14,389 nucleotides of DNA from an uncultured Christensenella sp. (GCA_910577795.1 CAJTNW010000001.1:93381-107769); one strand, 5' to 3'; positions 1 to 7,905 are shown, counted from the stretch's first letter. Numbers and translations are program-made. The notes: generated by a model not told the origin, from the letters alone.

Positions 1-775
1 CTTTTGTAGCAAAAATTCTTTGCATATCATTAACAAATTCTTTTAATTCTGAAGAAAGTTTAATTGTCTTTTTAGGTGTTTCTTTATTAGGATTTAAATA
101 AGCATTAACCATCAGTTCTAGTTCTCTAACACTCATTTTTTTATCTGCAGCAGCAATAGCATATTTTAATTGAACACTATAATCTTTTACACTAACTAAG
201 CATCTTGCATGACCTGCAGATAATCTACCCTCAACAACTAGTTTTTGTACTTCTGGATGAAGTGTTAAAAGTCTAAGACTATTTGCTATAACAGGACGGC
301 TTTTACCTAAATTATTTGCTAGTTCTTCTTGAGATAAATTATATTCGTCAATAAGTTTTCTAAAAGCAGTAGCCTCTTCTATAGGGTTTAAATCAGACCT
401 TTGCAAGTTTTCTATCAATGCAATTTCTTTACATTCTTTTTCTGTATAGTCTTTTACAATTACAGGAATTTGTTTTAGGCCAGCAATTTTACAAGCACGA
501 TATCTTCTTTCACCTGCAATTATAATGTATTTTAAACCATTTTTAACAACAGTTATAGGTTGGATAACACCATAACGTTTAATGCTTATAGCAAGTTCGT
601 TTAGTTGTTCTTCATCAAAATTTTTACGTGGTTGGTCAGGGTTAGGAATAATCATTTCTATATCCATTTCTTCCACACCTTTGTTTAAATCACCATTTAC
701 GTCATAGGTTGTAATTTCTGTAGTGTAGTCACTAAATAATGCACCTAATCCTAAGCCTTGTCCTGTTTTTTTCAT
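1..775 (-). CDS. parB: Chromosome-partitioning protein ParB (Spo0J), C-terminus cut off by the window edge
   Basis: ParB is a CTP-dependent DNA clamp that loads at parS sites and spreads, organising the origin and recruiting SMC. I translated 258 residues from the ATG at 773-775. The N-terminus GQGLGLGALF is typical of Spo0J/ParB. The CTP-binding motifs GERRYRA (about 88-94) and ENLQR (122-126, followed by SDLNPIEEA) are intact, and a helix-turn-helix with LGKSRPVIANSLRLL (156-170) follows. The residues known to separate ParB from Noc are R160 (GKSR) and G188 (AGHAR), as in parS-binding ParB; Noc has Q and R there. An SD (GAGG) lies just upstream of the start. The gene follows rsmG after 67 bp. 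A parA gene, usually found before parB, is not between them. The dimerisation domain lies outside the window. Confidence 0.95.
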   Translation of the reverse strand, partial: MKKTGQGLGLGALFSDYTTEITTYDVNGDLNKGVEEMDIEMIIPNPDQPRKNFDEEQLNELAISIKRYGVIQPITVVKNGLKYIIIAGERRYRACKIAGLKQIPVIVKDYTEKECKEIALIENLQRSDLNPIEEATAFRKLIDEYNLSQEELANNLGKSRPVIANSLRLLTLHPEVQKLVVEGRLSAGHARCLVSVKDYSVQLKYAIAAADKKMSVRELELMVNAYLNPNKETPKKTIKLSSELKEFVNDMQRIFATK

Positions 776-802
776 ATTTGTACCTCATATAATAAGATTT
801 TG

Positions 803-832
803 TTTTTATAAAATAATACCGATTTTTGATAG
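803..832 (-). repeat. Dispersed intergenic motif, copy 1 (parB leader)
   Basis: On the minus strand this reads CTATCAAAAATCGGTAT followed by TATTTTATAAAAA. It lies between rsmG and the parB start. A copy with the same sequence except for one deleted base lies upstream of mnmE, and weaker copies are at 14033-14060 and 3469-3487. It could be an operator or an unusual promoter, because each copy has a -10-like hexamer right after ATCGG, but no TTGACA-like box is correctly spaced. The function is unknown. Confidence 0.6.
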
Positions 833-842
833 TTTTTTTTGT

Positions 843-1532
843 TTAAAGTGGTTTAATTTTTGGTTTATTTCCACCTCTTGGGAAACATTTATTACATTCT
901 TTAAAACTTTTTACAATAACAATACTTCTAAAATTATCTTCAATAGAATAATCAAATTTTTCTTCTATTTCACAATAAAGTTTTTTAAATGCGTTTTCAC
1001 TTAAATTAATTTCATTATCAACATTAGTTGATTTATAACAAACTGCTTTTCCATTAACTTTTAGTAAAGGAACTAAATATTCTAAAAGTGTTGGAAGGCT
1101 TGCCACTGCCCTTGCTGTTGCTATATCAAAAGTGTTTCTGTTTTTATTGCAAAAATCTTCAACTCTACTATGAATGGCTGTTATATTATTAATATTTAAT
1201 TCTTCTTTTACAGTATTTAAAAAATTGACTCTTTTATTAAGACTATCTATTAAAGTAAAATTTACATTAGGCAAAACAATTGCAAGTGGTATTGATGGAA
1301 AACCTGCTCCTGCTCCAACGTCTGCAACATAATTAGTTTCTTTAAAAAACTTATATCCATACAAACTATCTGCAAAATGTTTGATAATTACCTCATTTTT
1401 TTCTGTAATATTAGTTAAATTAAATTTATTATTATATTCTATTAATAAATTATAATATTTTTCAAATTTATTAATAGTTTCATTATTATAATCAATATTA
1501 AGTTTTAAAAGGTAATCTTCCAATAGTTTCAT
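843..1532 (-). CDS. rsmG: 16S rRNA (guanine-527-N7)-methyltransferase RsmG (GidB)
   Basis: RsmG uses S-adenosylmethionine to methylate N7 of G527 in 16S rRNA. The 229-residue length is normal for the family. The conserved KHFADSL segment (51-57), the SAM-binding loop GAGAGFP (73-79) and the ATARAVASLP segment near 138 are all present. The C-terminus ends in the basic PRGGNKPKIKPL type of tail usual for RsmG. It lies 30 bp downstream of mnmG in the same direction and is probably cotranscribed with it. The SD is weak (GGTG). The mnmE-mnmG-rsmG-parB order is standard beside Firmicutes origins. Confidence 0.96.
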   Translation of the reverse strand: MKLLEDYLLKLNIDYNNETINKFEKYYNLLIEYNNKFNLTNITEKNEVIIKHFADSLYGYKFFKETNYVADVGAGAGFPSIPLAIVLPNVNFTLIDSLNKRVNFLNTVKEELNINNITAIHSRVEDFCNKNRNTFDIATARAVASLPTLLEYLVPLLKVNGKAVCYKSTNVDNEINLSENAFKKLYCEIEEKFDYSIEDNFRSIVIVKSFKECNKCFPRGGNKPKIKPL

Positions 1533-1562
1533 TATACACCATTTTTTTTATAAAGTAAATAG

Positions 1563-3422
1563 TTATTTTTTAAATAAATAAACCATAAGTACTGTAATAT
1601 CTGCAGGAGAAACACCACTTATTCTTGATGCTTGTCCTAAATTAAGAGGTTTTATTTTATTAAGTTTTTGTCTAGCCTCTAGTCTTAAACCATCAATTTT
1701 ACTATAATCAATGTCTGTCGGTAATAATTTATTTTCTAATTTTTGTAATTCTTTTATGCTTGCGTTTTGTTTATTTAAATATCCCTCATATTTTATACAA
1801 GAAGATACTTCCGCCATAATTCTTCTATCAAAGTCTTTTAAATCTTTAAAATTATCAATTAAATTATCACTTGTAATATTTGCTCTTTTAAGCATATCTT
1901 TGTATGTTAAAGAATTATTAGGTATACTCTCACCAATACTCTCAAAAAAGGCAGAAAACTTTTTTGGACTGATATTTGTATTTAAAGTGTCATTATATAA
2001 TTTCATTTTATCTAATTTATCCTTAAATTTATTATATCTGTCATCTTTAACAAGACCTATTTGTCTTCCGTATTCAGTAAGTCTTATATCCGCATTTTCT
2101 TGTCTTAAATTTAATCTAAATTCTGCTCTTGCAGTCATCATTCTGTAAGGCTCATTTGTGCCTTTAGTTATTAAATCATCAATTAATACACCTATATATG
2201 ACTCGTCACGTGATAAAATAAGAGGTTTTTTATTGTCTAAGTACTGATTAGCATTTATACCGGCTATTAAACCTTGCGCTGCTGCCTCTTCATAACCACT
2301 ACTTCCGTTAATTTGACCTGCCATAAATAAGCCTTTTATATGTTTTACCATAAGAGATAAATCTAGTTGTTGGCTATCAATACAGTCATATTCAATAGCA
2401 TAGGCATATCTCATAATATTAACATTTTCTAATCCTGCAATAGAACGATACATATCAAGTTGAACGTCAATAGGTAAACTGCTGGACATACCTTGAACAT
2501 ACATTTCGTTAGTAAAATTGCTTTCTGGCTCAATAAATATTTGATGCCTATCTTTGTCCGCAAATCTCATAACTTTATCTTCTATGCTAGGACAATATCT
2601 CGGACCAATAGATTTTATAGAACCATTATACAATGGAGAGCGATGAATATTATTTCTTATAATTTCGTGAGTTTTTTCATTAGTGTAAGTTAAATAGCAA
2701 GGTAAATCCAAACTTTCATAACTATCATTCATAAAAGAAAAAGAATATATATTTTTATCACCATATTGAGGTGTCATTTTAGAAAAATCTATTGTGTTTT
2801 TATCAACTCTTGCAGGAGTACCTGTTTTAAAACGTCTAATATTAATACCTAAATCGATAAGATTATTAGTAAGCAGGGAACTTCTTGAAAAACCGCTAGG
2901 ACCTTCTTCTTTTCTAAATTCACCAATAACAATACTACTATTTAAATATACACCAGAGCAAATTACTACACTATTGCAATTATAAGTACTTCCCATAGCA
3001 GTTTTTATGCCACAAACTTTGCTATCACTATCAACTAAAATCTCACTTACTTCACCTTGAAAAAGAGTAATATTTTTTTCATGTTCAATAACTTTTTTCA
3101 TATTTAAATGATATAAAGTCTTGTCCTCTTGACCTCTTAAACTATGTACGGCAGCACCTTTAGATAAATTTAACATTCTAAGTTGAAGTAAAGACTGGTC
3201 TGCAGAAATACCCATTTGACCGCCTAGGGCATCTATTTCTCTAACTAAATGACCTTTGGCAGTACCACCAATATTTGGGTTACATGCCATAAAGGATATA
3301 CTATCCAAAGACAAAGTGACTAACAATACTTGTTTATTAAGACGTGCTAAAGCAAGTGCTGATTCAACACCCGCATGACCTGCTCCAACAACAACTGCAT
3401 CATAAAAACTATTATTAATCAT
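1563..3422 (-). CDS. mnmG: tRNA uridine-34 5-carboxymethylaminomethyl modification enzyme MnmG (GidA)
   Basis: MnmG is the FAD-dependent partner of MnmE. The complex installs the (carboxymethyl)aminomethyl group on the wobble uridine of certain tRNAs in the cytoplasm. The 619-residue protein starts with the dinucleotide-binding fingerprint GAGHAG (13-18). It carries the family signature GPRYCPSIEDK (273-283) with the conserved cysteine C277, a GTPAR segment (201-205), and the late AGQINGSSGYEEAAAQG motif (368-384). The length agrees with the roughly 630 residues of E. coli MnmG. The ATG start has an AAAGGA SD. The gene is 65 bp after mnmE, its functional partner, so coexpression is likely. 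Confidence 0.98.
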   Translation of the reverse strand: MINNSFYDAVVVGAGHAGVESALALARLNKQVLLVTLSLDSISFMACNPNIGGTAKGHLVREIDALGGQMGISADQSLLQLRMLNLSKGAAVHSLRGQEDKTLYHLNMKKVIEHEKNITLFQGEVSEILVDSDSKVCGIKTAMGSTYNCNSVVICSGVYLNSSIVIGEFRKEEGPSGFSRSSLLTNNLIDLGINIRRFKTGTPARVDKNTIDFSKMTPQYGDKNIYSFSFMNDSYESLDLPCYLTYTNEKTHEIIRNNIHRSPLYNGSIKSIGPRYCPSIEDKVMRFADKDRHQIFIEPESNFTNEMYVQGMSSSLPIDVQLDMYRSIAGLENVNIMRYAYAIEYDCIDSQQLDLSLMVKHIKGLFMAGQINGSSGYEEAAAQGLIAGINANQYLDNKKPLILSRDESYIGVLIDDLITKGTNEPYRMMTARAEFRLNLRQENADIRLTEYGRQIGLVKDDRYNKFKDKLDKMKLYNDTLNTNISPKKFSAFFESIGESIPNNSLTYKDMLKRANITSDNLIDNFKDLKDFDRRIMAEVSSCIKYEGYLNKQNASIKELQKLENKLLPTDIDYSKIDGLRLEARQKLNKIKPLNLGQASRISGVSPADITVLMVYLFKK

Positions 3423-3468
3423 ATTCGTCCTTTAAAAATTAATTAGTATAAAAATTTTTGTATTAACC

Positions 3469-3487
3469 TTTCAAAAATCGCTATTAT
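3469..3487 (+). repeat. Dispersed intergenic motif, degenerate copy in opposite orientation
   Basis: CTTTCAAAAATCGCTATTA in the mnmE-mnmG gap, abutting the mnmE stop codon. It matches the core CTATCAAAAATCGGTATTA with two changes and faces the opposite way to the other copies. It may be a chance partial match. Confidence 0.35.
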
Positions 3488-4822
3488 TTATTTACCTAAG
3501 CAAAATTTACTAAAAATTGTATCTATTATATCTTCGCTTGCTGTATCACCAGTTATAGTTCCTAATTCCAAATAACATGATTTTAAATCAATTAAAATAC
3601 ATTCAGATGGAGTTTTTTCAGTATTACTGCAAGCATTACTTATAAGTTCATAACTATTCTTTAGTGCCTCTATATGTCTTATATTGGTTATAACATCGCC
3701 ACTAGAGTCAATTTTACCAGTTATAAATTTGTCACATATACTATCTAAAATTTTGTCAATATTTTCGCCAGATTTAGCACTTATAAAAATACCGTCATTA
3801 TTATTTTTATCAATACCTAAATCCATTTTGTTATATACTTTTATTAATGGCTTATCTTTAAAGTTATTTAACAAAGATATTTCTTCTTCAGACAAAGTAG
3901 CATTTGCATTAAGCATCATAATTATTAAATCAGCATTTTCTGCAGTTGACATTGCTTTATTTACACCAATTTTTTCTACTTTGTCTTGAGTGTTTCTAAT
4001 ACCAGCGGTATCTATAAAATTAATAAAAATACCTTTTCTTTCAATTCTTTCTTCTAATGTATCACGAGTAGTTCCTGCAATATCAGTTACTATTGCTCTA
4101 TCTTTGCCTAAAATAGCATTTAAAAGTGAAGATTTTCCTATATTAGGCATACCTATTATGGCAACATTTATACCATTTTTAACTATTCTTCCGTATTTTG
4201 CGCTATCTAATAATTTAGAAATATCATTTTTAATATTTAATAAGTTTTTAGGTAGGTTTTCTCTTACTTCTTCTTCCAATTCTTCAGGATAATCAAGGCT
4301 TGCCTCAAGAGAAGCAGTAACATCTAAAATCTGAGTTTCTATATCTTTAACTTTTTTTGTTAAATGTCCGCTTAATTGGCGATATCCAGCATTAAGACTA
4401 GCAATATTTTCACTATTTATCATATCTATAATGCCTTCTGCTTCAGATAATGAATATTTACCATTTAAAAAGGCTCTTTTAGTAAAATCACCTTTATCTG
4501 CAAGAGTAGCACCATGTTTTAGTAATGTTTTTAAAACTTCTTCAACAAGCCTAATACCACCATGGCACTGAAACTCTACTATATCTTCACCTGTAAAAGA
4601 ATGAGGTGCTTTAAAATATACAGCCAAACATTCGTCACAAAAATCACCACAATTTATAGTGCCAAAGTACATGTGGTTAGGTTCTGCATAACAAAAACTA
4701 TCAAGTTTTTTTGTTTTAAAAACTTGATTTGCAATAGATAAAGAGTTTTCGCCACTTAGTCTTACAACACCAATTGCACCAGTGCCAAAAGGAGTTGCTA
4801 TTGCTGTAATTGTTTTAGACAT
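3488..4822 (-). CDS. mnmE: tRNA modification GTPase MnmE (TrmE)
   Basis: MnmE binds a formyl-tetrahydrofolate derivative and GTP, and acts with MnmG on wobble uridines of tRNA. In 444 residues it has the N-terminal folate-binding domain with FTGEDIVEFQCHGG (76-89). The G domain has G1 GMPNIGKS (224-231), switch TDIAGTTRDT (246-255), G3 DTAG (271-274), G4 NKMD (331-334) and G5 SAK (348-350). It ends in the diagnostic C-terminal FCLGK, which holds the conserved cysteine. An extra cluster C58-x3-C62-x2-C65 sits just before the folate motif; I do not recall this in model MnmE proteins and its meaning is unknown. The gene follows a terminator after jag, so it probably has its own promoter, and its leader carries the dispersed motif. 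Confidence 0.98.
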   Translation of the reverse strand: MSKTITAIATPFGTGAIGVVRLSGENSLSIANQVFKTKKLDSFCYAEPNHMYFGTINCGDFCDECLAVYFKAPHSFTGEDIVEFQCHGGIRLVEEVLKTLLKHGATLADKGDFTKRAFLNGKYSLSEAEGIIDMINSENIASLNAGYRQLSGHLTKKVKDIETQILDVTASLEASLDYPEELEEEVRENLPKNLLNIKNDISKLLDSAKYGRIVKNGINVAIIGMPNIGKSSLLNAILGKDRAIVTDIAGTTRDTLEERIERKGIFINFIDTAGIRNTQDKVEKIGVNKAMSTAENADLIIMMLNANATLSEEEISLLNNFKDKPLIKVYNKMDLGIDKNNNDGIFISAKSGENIDKILDSICDKFITGKIDSSGDVITNIRHIEALKNSYELISNACSNTEKTPSECILIDLKSCYLELGTITGDTASEDIIDTIFSKFCLGK

Positions 4823-4843
4823 ACAATACCTTTTTGTTGATGA

Positions 4844-4872
4844 TTTTTATAAAATATACCGATTTTTGATAG
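4844..4872 (-). repeat. Dispersed intergenic motif, copy 2 (mnmE leader)
   Basis: The minus strand reads CTATCAAAAATCGGTAT followed by ATTTTATAAAAA. It equals the copy upstream of parB except for one missing base in the AT part. It lies 22 bp before the mnmE ATG, between the jag terminator and mnmE, where a promoter or operator of the mnmE-mnmG-rsmG unit would be expected. Confidence 0.6.
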
Positions 4873-4923
4873 ATTTTATATATAATTTTATAGAATATTT
4901 TAAATATTAACTATAAATAAAAA

Positions 4924-4956
4924 CAAAAAGAGCGATTAATATACGCCCTTTTTTCT
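4924..4956 (-). terminator. Rho-independent terminator after jag
   Basis: On the minus strand AAAAAGGGCG pairs with CGCTCTTTTT (one G-T wobble) across a 9-base loop, and the 3' arm ends in a U run. It lies directly after the jag stop codon and separates the rnpA-yidD-yidC-jag unit from mnmE. The stem is nearly symmetric, so it could also act on the other strand. Confidence 0.75.
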
Positions 4957-4959
4957 TTA

Positions 4960-5727
4960 TTAAAATCTTTTATTTTTTTGTCCGAAAGAACGTGTTTTTC
5001 CAGTGCCGTATTTTTTAAAATTATATTTTGACTCGCTATCATACATATTAGATTCTTTTTTGATAGGTGATATTACTACATATCTGTTTGGTTCTTCCCC
5101 TTCACTAGAGGTAGTTACAAACTCATCATCTTGTAATGTTGTATGAATAACTCTTCTCTCAAATGGATTCATAGGTTCAAGTTCAATACTTGTGCCAGTT
5201 TTAGCAACTTTTTTTGCAAGTTTCAAAGAAAGTTCTGTTAAAGTTTTAGCACGCATTTCGCGGTAACCTTCAGCATCAATTATAAGTCTCTTTTTAAATC
5301 TAGTTGTTTTGTTTGCAACAAGTAATGATAGATATTGTAAACTATCAAGTGTTTCACCACGATAACCAATAGCAAGATTAGTGTCTTCACCTTTTATAAT
5401 AATATGAAGTAAATCTCTATTAGATTTGCACTCAAGTTCGCAATTAAGCCCCATATTAGTCAATACTTCATTTAAAAAGTTAACAACAGGCAAATCACTT
5501 TCGTGTAATTTTTTATTAGTTTTGTCTTCTGTAGCACTTTTGGCTATACTCTCTTCGATATCCTCAATAGTAGGTTTAGTAAAAGTCTTTTTTTCAATAT
5601 TAACTAATGCTTTTTTAAATAGTCCTGATTTTTGAATGATTTCTATTTCCGCATCTTCTTTTGTTAAATTTAATTCAGTAAGACCTAACTCAATGGCCTC
5701 TTCTACTGTTTTTGCTGTAAATTCCAT
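4960..5727 (-). CDS. jag: RNA-binding protein Jag/KhpB (SpoIIIJ-associated; Jag-N, KH and R3H domains)
   Basis: Jag/KhpB is a cytoplasmic RNA-binding protein encoded next to yidC in Firmicutes and linked to cell-wall and division control. The 255 residues hold a Jag N-terminal domain (1-48), an acidic linker and a KH domain (about 78-150). The GXXG loop is GYRG (121-124), where many homologues have GKRG. An R3H domain follows (about 155-220) with EPMNPFERRVIH and SSEGEEPNRYVVIS. A basic tail of about 30 residues ends the protein. The start has a strong AAAGGAG SD and lies 15 bp after yidC, so translation from the same mRNA is likely. Confidence 0.95.
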   Translation of the reverse strand: MEFTAKTVEEAIELGLTELNLTKEDAEIEIIQKSGLFKKALVNIEKKTFTKPTIEDIEESIAKSATEDKTNKKLHESDLPVVNFLNEVLTNMGLNCELECKSNRDLLHIIIKGEDTNLAIGYRGETLDSLQYLSLLVANKTTRFKKRLIIDAEGYREMRAKTLTELSLKLAKKVAKTGTSIELEPMNPFERRVIHTTLQDDEFVTTSSEGEEPNRYVVISPIKKESNMYDSESKYNFKKYGTGKTRSFGQKNKRF

Positions 5728-5742
5728 CTTAAACTCCTTTAA

Positions 5743-6744
5743 TTATGCAACTATTTCAGCCTTTTTCTTATCTACACTTTTGCTAATTAAATTAAAGATT
5801 AAATTAAATATTGTAGAGAATAAAGAACTGATAAATATATACAATGCAAATGCTGATGAATAGAATAATGAGAATACACCAAACATTAATGGCATTAAAT
5901 AATTCATAAATTTTTGTGTTTTTTGAGCAGATTTTTGTTGTTCCTTAGTACCAACGGCAGTATTTGCTTGAGATGCACCCAAAAGTTTAGCACTTAAGAT
6001 AGATGTAACAATTGAAAGTATTGGCAATATTAAGTAGCCATTCCAATTAGCAATTTTCCAAAAACTTGTGCCATTGTTTGCAGCTGCAGCAGGACCAATT
6101 AAAGTTTCATACCAGTTAGGAATATTTGCAATATCAGGACGAGTTGCATTTAAAGCACCCATGCCACTACCTACATATTGCTCCATAGTAGGAATTACTG
6201 CACTCCAAGTATCTGGCATATATATATTTTTTATCCACAAGAAACTTTCTACATGATACATATTAGCAATTGCATCTGCAGATAATGGCTTACCCATAGC
6301 AATTGCATTGTTATATGCTTCTGCTATAGTGTAAACGATTTTTTCGTTTTCTACGCGGATATATTCATTAAAACCATTTAATACTACAAAGAATACAACC
6401 ATTGTAACTATCATAGGTAGGCATGAACCAAACATACCACCCATTTGACCACGTTGCAATTCTGCTTGTTTTTGTTTTAAAATGTCTGGCTTGTTAGCAT
6501 ATTGCTTTTCAAGTTTTTCAAGTTGTGGACGTAGTCTCTCCATATTTTTGCTTTGTTTACGCATAGAAAATTTTTGCCACACATCAAGAGGTAGCAACGC
6601 AAATTTAAATATAAGCGTAAATACAATAACTGTTACACCAAAATTACCAATACCACTATGCAAAATTTCAATAAATTTAGCAATAAAGTTGGTATGTTCT
6701 GGTATGGCAGAGAGTAAAGATAAAAAATCCATCATAATAGCCAC
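5743..6744 (-). CDS. yidC: Membrane protein insertase YidC/Oxa1 family, GTG start
   Basis: YidC inserts and folds inner-membrane proteins, alone or with SecYEG. This is the short Gram-positive type without the large extracytoplasmic domain of E. coli. I see five hydrophobic segments at about 33-55, 104-126, 235-255, 277-298 and 300-320. There is a charged cytoplasmic coiled hairpin (55-100) and a basic C-terminal tail. The hydrophilic-groove arginine is replaced by lysine (K47 in TLIFKFALLPL), so the positive charge is kept. The segment between helices 2 and 3 (about 127-234) is unusually long. I see no lipobox, unlike Bacillus SpoIIIJ. The GTG at 6742-6744 is preferred because AAAGGA lies 8 bases upstream; ATG codons at 6735 and 6732 lack a good SD. 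The start overlaps yidD by 13 bp. Confidence 0.93.
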   Translation of the reverse strand: MAIMMDFLSLLSAIPEHTNFIAKFIEILHSGIGNFGVTVIVFTLIFKFALLPLDVWQKFSMRKQSKNMERLRPQLEKLEKQYANKPDILKQKQAELQRGQMGGMFGSCLPMIVTMVVFFVVLNGFNEYIRVENEKIVYTIAEAYNNAIAMGKPLSADAIANMYHVESFLWIKNIYMPDTWSAVIPTMEQYVGSGMGALNATRPDIANIPNWYETLIGPAAAANNGTSFWKIANWNGYLILPILSIVTSILSAKLLGASQANTAVGTKEQQKSAQKTQKFMNYLMPLMFGVFSLFYSSAFALYIFISSLFSTIFNLIFNLISKSVDKKKAEIVA

Positions 6745-6983
6745 TTAGCATTTCCTTTATAGTTATTTTTTACCGGGTCAAATCCTCCCTTACTAAAAGG
6801 ATTACATCTTAAAATTCTAAATAATCCTAAAAATATCCCTAAAAATACACCTCTTTTATTAATTGCTTGTTGCATATATGCTGAGCAAGATGGTGTGTAC
6901 CTACAGTTATTAGGAATAAGTGGATTAATACAATATTTATAATATTTTACCGGTGCGATAAATACTTTTTTTATTATTTTCAT
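6732..6983 (-). CDS. yidD: Membrane protein insertion efficiency factor YidD
   Basis: YidD is a small membrane-associated protein that assists insertion of membrane proteins and is usually encoded between rnpA and yidC, as here. All 83 residues fit the family: a basic amphipathic N-terminus, the NCRYTPSCSAY motif (26-35) with cysteines C27 and C33, then FRILRCNPFSKGGFDPV with C60. The TGA stop lies inside the yidC start region, so the two are translationally coupled. No clear SD is visible before the ATG; the leader is AT-only. Confidence 0.95.
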   Translation of the reverse strand: MKIIKKVFIAPVKYYKYCINPLIPNNCRYTPSCSAYMQQAINKRGVFLGIFLGLFRILRCNPFSKGGFDPVKNNYKGNAKWLL

Positions 6984-7058
6984 TTTTATATATGCTAATC
7001 AAATAAAAAATCATATTATCTGATTTTGTTTTCTAATTTTGTAAAAATTTATCAAAAA

Positions 7059-7418
7059 CTAATTTATATCATTAAAAAAGTCTTTATTTTCAACTAAATT
7101 CATTTTTAATAATAAATGCTTCATTGAAGATAACAATTGATGATAATCACATTCAGCAGCAGTTTGTTTTGCTATAAACATATAATTAAAATGTTGATTT
7201 AAACAAGGTATTAATTGTCTAAAACCTTCACGAAGTCTTCTTTTTACTTTGTTTCGGACAACTGCCTTACCCAATTTTTTACTTACCGAAAATCCTACTT
7301 TTAAATTAAATTTAGTTGGAGCAACAATTAACACTAAATTATTGTTAGCAAAAGATTTGCCATGCTTATGAATATATTCAAATGACTTTGAAGATTTTAA
7401 TTTATAAATTTTATTCAT
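7059..7418 (-). CDS. rnpA: Ribonuclease P protein component
   Basis: RnpA is the protein subunit of RNase P, which trims tRNA 5' leaders. The 119-residue product has the usual small basic fold with the RNR signature RNKVKRRLREGFRQL (55-69), and FSVSKKLGKAVV just before it. The ATG has a GGAG SD. Unlike in most Firmicutes it does not follow rpmH closely: 311 bp with a terminator lie between them, so it needs its own promoter. I cannot point to a convincing sigma-A promoter there; a 6-bp AT hairpin (7482-7498) is the only obvious structure. Confidence 0.97.
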   Translation of the reverse strand: MNKIYKLKSSKSFEYIHKHGKSFANNNLVLIVAPTKFNLKVGFSVSKKLGKAVVRNKVKRRLREGFRQLIPCLNQHFNYMFIAKQTAAECDYHQLLSSMKHLLLKMNLVENKDFFNDIN

Positions 7419-7585
7419 TTATTCTCCACTAAAAACAAACAATAATTTAAACATGTAGTACAATAGTAAAAATTTTAATTATTAAGTAAAAAACTTAAAT
7501 AGTTAAGCATTTTGTAAAATTATTGCAGTAGATGGTTAAAACTAAAGTAAACAAGTTAAAAAATATTTTAAACAAGTAATATATC

Positions 7586-7609
7586 AAAAAAGGCTGATAT
7601 AATCAGCCT
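7586..7609 (-). terminator. Rho-independent terminator after rpmH
   Basis: The minus strand has AGGCTGAT, a 3-base TAT loop, ATCAGCCT, then a run of T. It is a compact, perfect 8-bp stem in the rpmH-rnpA spacer, so it should end or attenuate the rpmH transcript. Confidence 0.85.
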
Positions 7610-7729
7610 AAAATGATGAAATTACCCTCATCTTTTAAGGCGAAAGACAACTTTTGCAAAAACTAAAAGTTGCTAAAGTTGACTTTAATCAAGTGATTTT
7701 AAAACAAAACCACTTTAAAAAAGCCTTAA
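7586..7729 (-). ncRNA. Candidate structured RNA in the rpmH 3' region
   Basis: Minus strand, starting right after the rpmH stop. A closing stem TTAAGGC (7729-7723) pairs with GCCTTAA (7641-7635). It encloses three hairpins: AAGTGGTTTT/AAAATCACTT (10 bp, one G-T, 5-base loop), TAAAG/CTTTA (4-base loop) and CAACTTTT/AAAAGTTG (8 bp, 9-base loop). A fourth hairpin GATGA/TCATC (7632-7615) follows, then the terminator. This gives a possible four-way junction about 95 nt long. It may be a 3'-UTR-derived RNA or only a folded spacer. I do not recognise it as a known family. Confidence 0.4.
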
Positions 7730-7864
7730 TTATGCAGAAAGTCTTGCTCTGCCTTTATTTCTTCTTCTTTTAATAACATTGCGACCTGAAGCAGATGCCA
7801 TTCTTTTTCTGAAGCCATGAACTTTACTTCTTTGTCTTTTTTTAGGTTGATAAGTTCTTTTCAT
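7730..7864 (-). CDS. rpmH: 50S ribosomal protein L34
   Basis: L34 is a small, very basic protein of the large ribosomal subunit. The 44-residue translation starts MKRTYQPKKRQRSKVHGFR and ends KGRARLSA, matching L34 along its full length, including the MASASGRNVIKRRR segment. The SD is AGGAAAG. It is the last leftward gene before the origin region, the position it holds in most Firmicutes. There dnaA would normally be its divergent neighbour; here the neighbouring 2.5 kb hold no gene. Confidence 0.98.
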   Translation of the reverse strand: MKRTYQPKKRQRSKVHGFRKRMASASGRNVIKRRRNKGRARLSA

Positions 7865-7905
7865 TTTTCTTTCCTCGCTTTAATAATAAATAAGTTTTGG
7901 TGCAA

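Noticed and set aside
1..775. Noc (nucleoid occlusion) identity for the left-edge gene
   Set aside because: The place next to rsmG fits Noc, but GKSR and AGHAR are parS-type residues, and the N-terminus is ParB-like; the nearby sites are parS and not Noc sites.
1711..2148. Plus-strand ORF antisense to mnmG, and similar ones over mnmE, jag, yidC and the Ppx/GppA gene
   Set aside because: They mirror well-conserved genes, have no SD or family features, and are the expected shadows of AT-rich coding DNA.
6231..6239. Perfect DnaA box TTATCCACA in yidC
   Set aside because: Isolated and explained by the codons for L-W-I-K in a conserved gene; no neighbouring boxes.
7635..7729. tRNA-like cloverleaf after rpmH
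   Set aside because: A 7-bp outer stem and three arms look tRNA-like, but there is no T-loop GTTCGA, no proper anticodon loop and no CCA; kept only as a candidate structured RNA.
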